Of a stretch of DNA of 5,939 bases, positions 5,751-5,939 are shown in pieces; positions within the stretch are counted from its first letter, which is position 1, and every line of letters starts with the position of its first letter. The position numbers and the translations under genes were made by a program. This DNA comes from CAZJGG01 sp964545475 (GTDB lineage Bacteria > Bacillota > Clostridia > Lachnospirales > JAISER01): assembly GCA_964545475.1 (NCBI GenBank), contig CAZJGG010000105.1, positions 1-5,939 of the forward strand, read 5' to 3'. The notes beneath the pieces are model-generated. The model saw nothing but the letters and a program-made list of their open reading frames with translations. It was not told the origin of the DNA and searched no databases.

Positions 5751-5780
5751 ATCACTGTCGCCCCTCACGGCGACGGTGAT
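5751..5780 (+). terminator. Strong 12-bp hairpin downstream of the replication-like gene
   Basis: ATCACTGTCGCC (5751-5762) pairs with GGCGACGGTGAT (5769-5780) across a CCTCAC loop: eleven Watson-Crick pairs and one G-U. It begins 57 bases after the gene's stop codon. The bases that follow (TGCATCCTTACTC) have no proper T-run, so a Rho-independent terminator is only moderately supported. A replication-origin or nick-site hairpin beside a replication gene is an alternative. The remaining bases to about 5890 show no gene. Confidence 0.5.
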
Positions 5781-5897
5781 TGCATCCTTACTCTATTTGC
5801 TCGATGGATTACTTTTATGCAAATCTGTGCTTATAACCGTTCTGACAAGTGCATTTCGAAGATTTTTTGAAAAATAATATTCCGCACGGAAATTTAG

Positions 5898-5923
5898 TTT
5901 CATCTAGAAAAATATGGTATAAT
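5898..5923 (+). promoter_or_regulatory. Extended -10 promoter at the right edge
   Basis: TGGTATAAT (5915-5923) is a full -10 box with the extended TG motif; the expected start of transcription is about 5929-5931. A -35 is weak (TAGTTT, 5895-5900, 17-base spacing). A short palindrome TTCCG-CA-CGGAA lies at 5880-5891 just upstream and could be an operator. The transcript runs out of the window to the right. Confidence 0.55.
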
Positions 5924-5939
5924 AAAAACATGAAGAAAA

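Overview
The window looks like a chromosomal or integrated-element segment of a low-GC Firmicute, most likely a gut-type Clostridia. The clues are AT-rich non-coding DNA, strong AGGAGG-type ribosome binding sites, TATAAT promoters with extended -10 TG motifs, and protein families typical of that group. No taxonomic marker is present, so this is an inference.

Layout. Almost everything from 4456 down to 1 reads leftward (minus strand) as one compact gene string. In transcription order it holds a radical SAM protein with a SPASM-like C-terminus (4456-3344), a short-chain flavodoxin overlapping it by 17 bases (3360-2938), an OmpR-type response regulator (2912-2137), a sensor histidine kinase overlapping the regulator by ATGA (2140-1067), an exported protein of unknown function (972-103), and the first 34 codons of an ABC-transporter ATPase (103-1, running off the window). 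A promoter with a good extended -10 lies just upstream of the radical SAM gene. To the right and reading the other way is a gene resembling plasmid or phage replication initiators (4674-5693), with a broken 5' part (about 4500-4604). After it come a strong 12-bp hairpin and a second extended -10 promoter at the right edge.

Main observation. The two-component pair is broken by two copies of the same roughly 100-bp hairpin-forming miniature element, one in each gene. Both have the same orientation and both are flanked by TA. Removing each element with one TA restores the reading frame exactly: the HAMP-to-HisKA linker of the kinase, and the winged helix of the regulator. The element has imperfect 43-bp inverted halves around a 14-base centre, as expected of a MITE mobilised by an IS630/Tc1-mariner-type transposase (compare RUP in pneumococcus and Correia elements in Neisseria). 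No transposase is visible here. Both genes carry further damage: an in-frame TAG in the regulator, and loss of the G2/ATP-lid segment plus a changed HExxT motif in the kinase. The system is therefore probably dead, not reversibly switched.

Working together. The flavodoxin is a plausible electron donor for the radical SAM enzyme. The broken two-component system probably once controlled the string, or the downstream exported protein and ABC transporter. The substrates of the radical SAM enzyme and the transporter cannot be read from this sequence.
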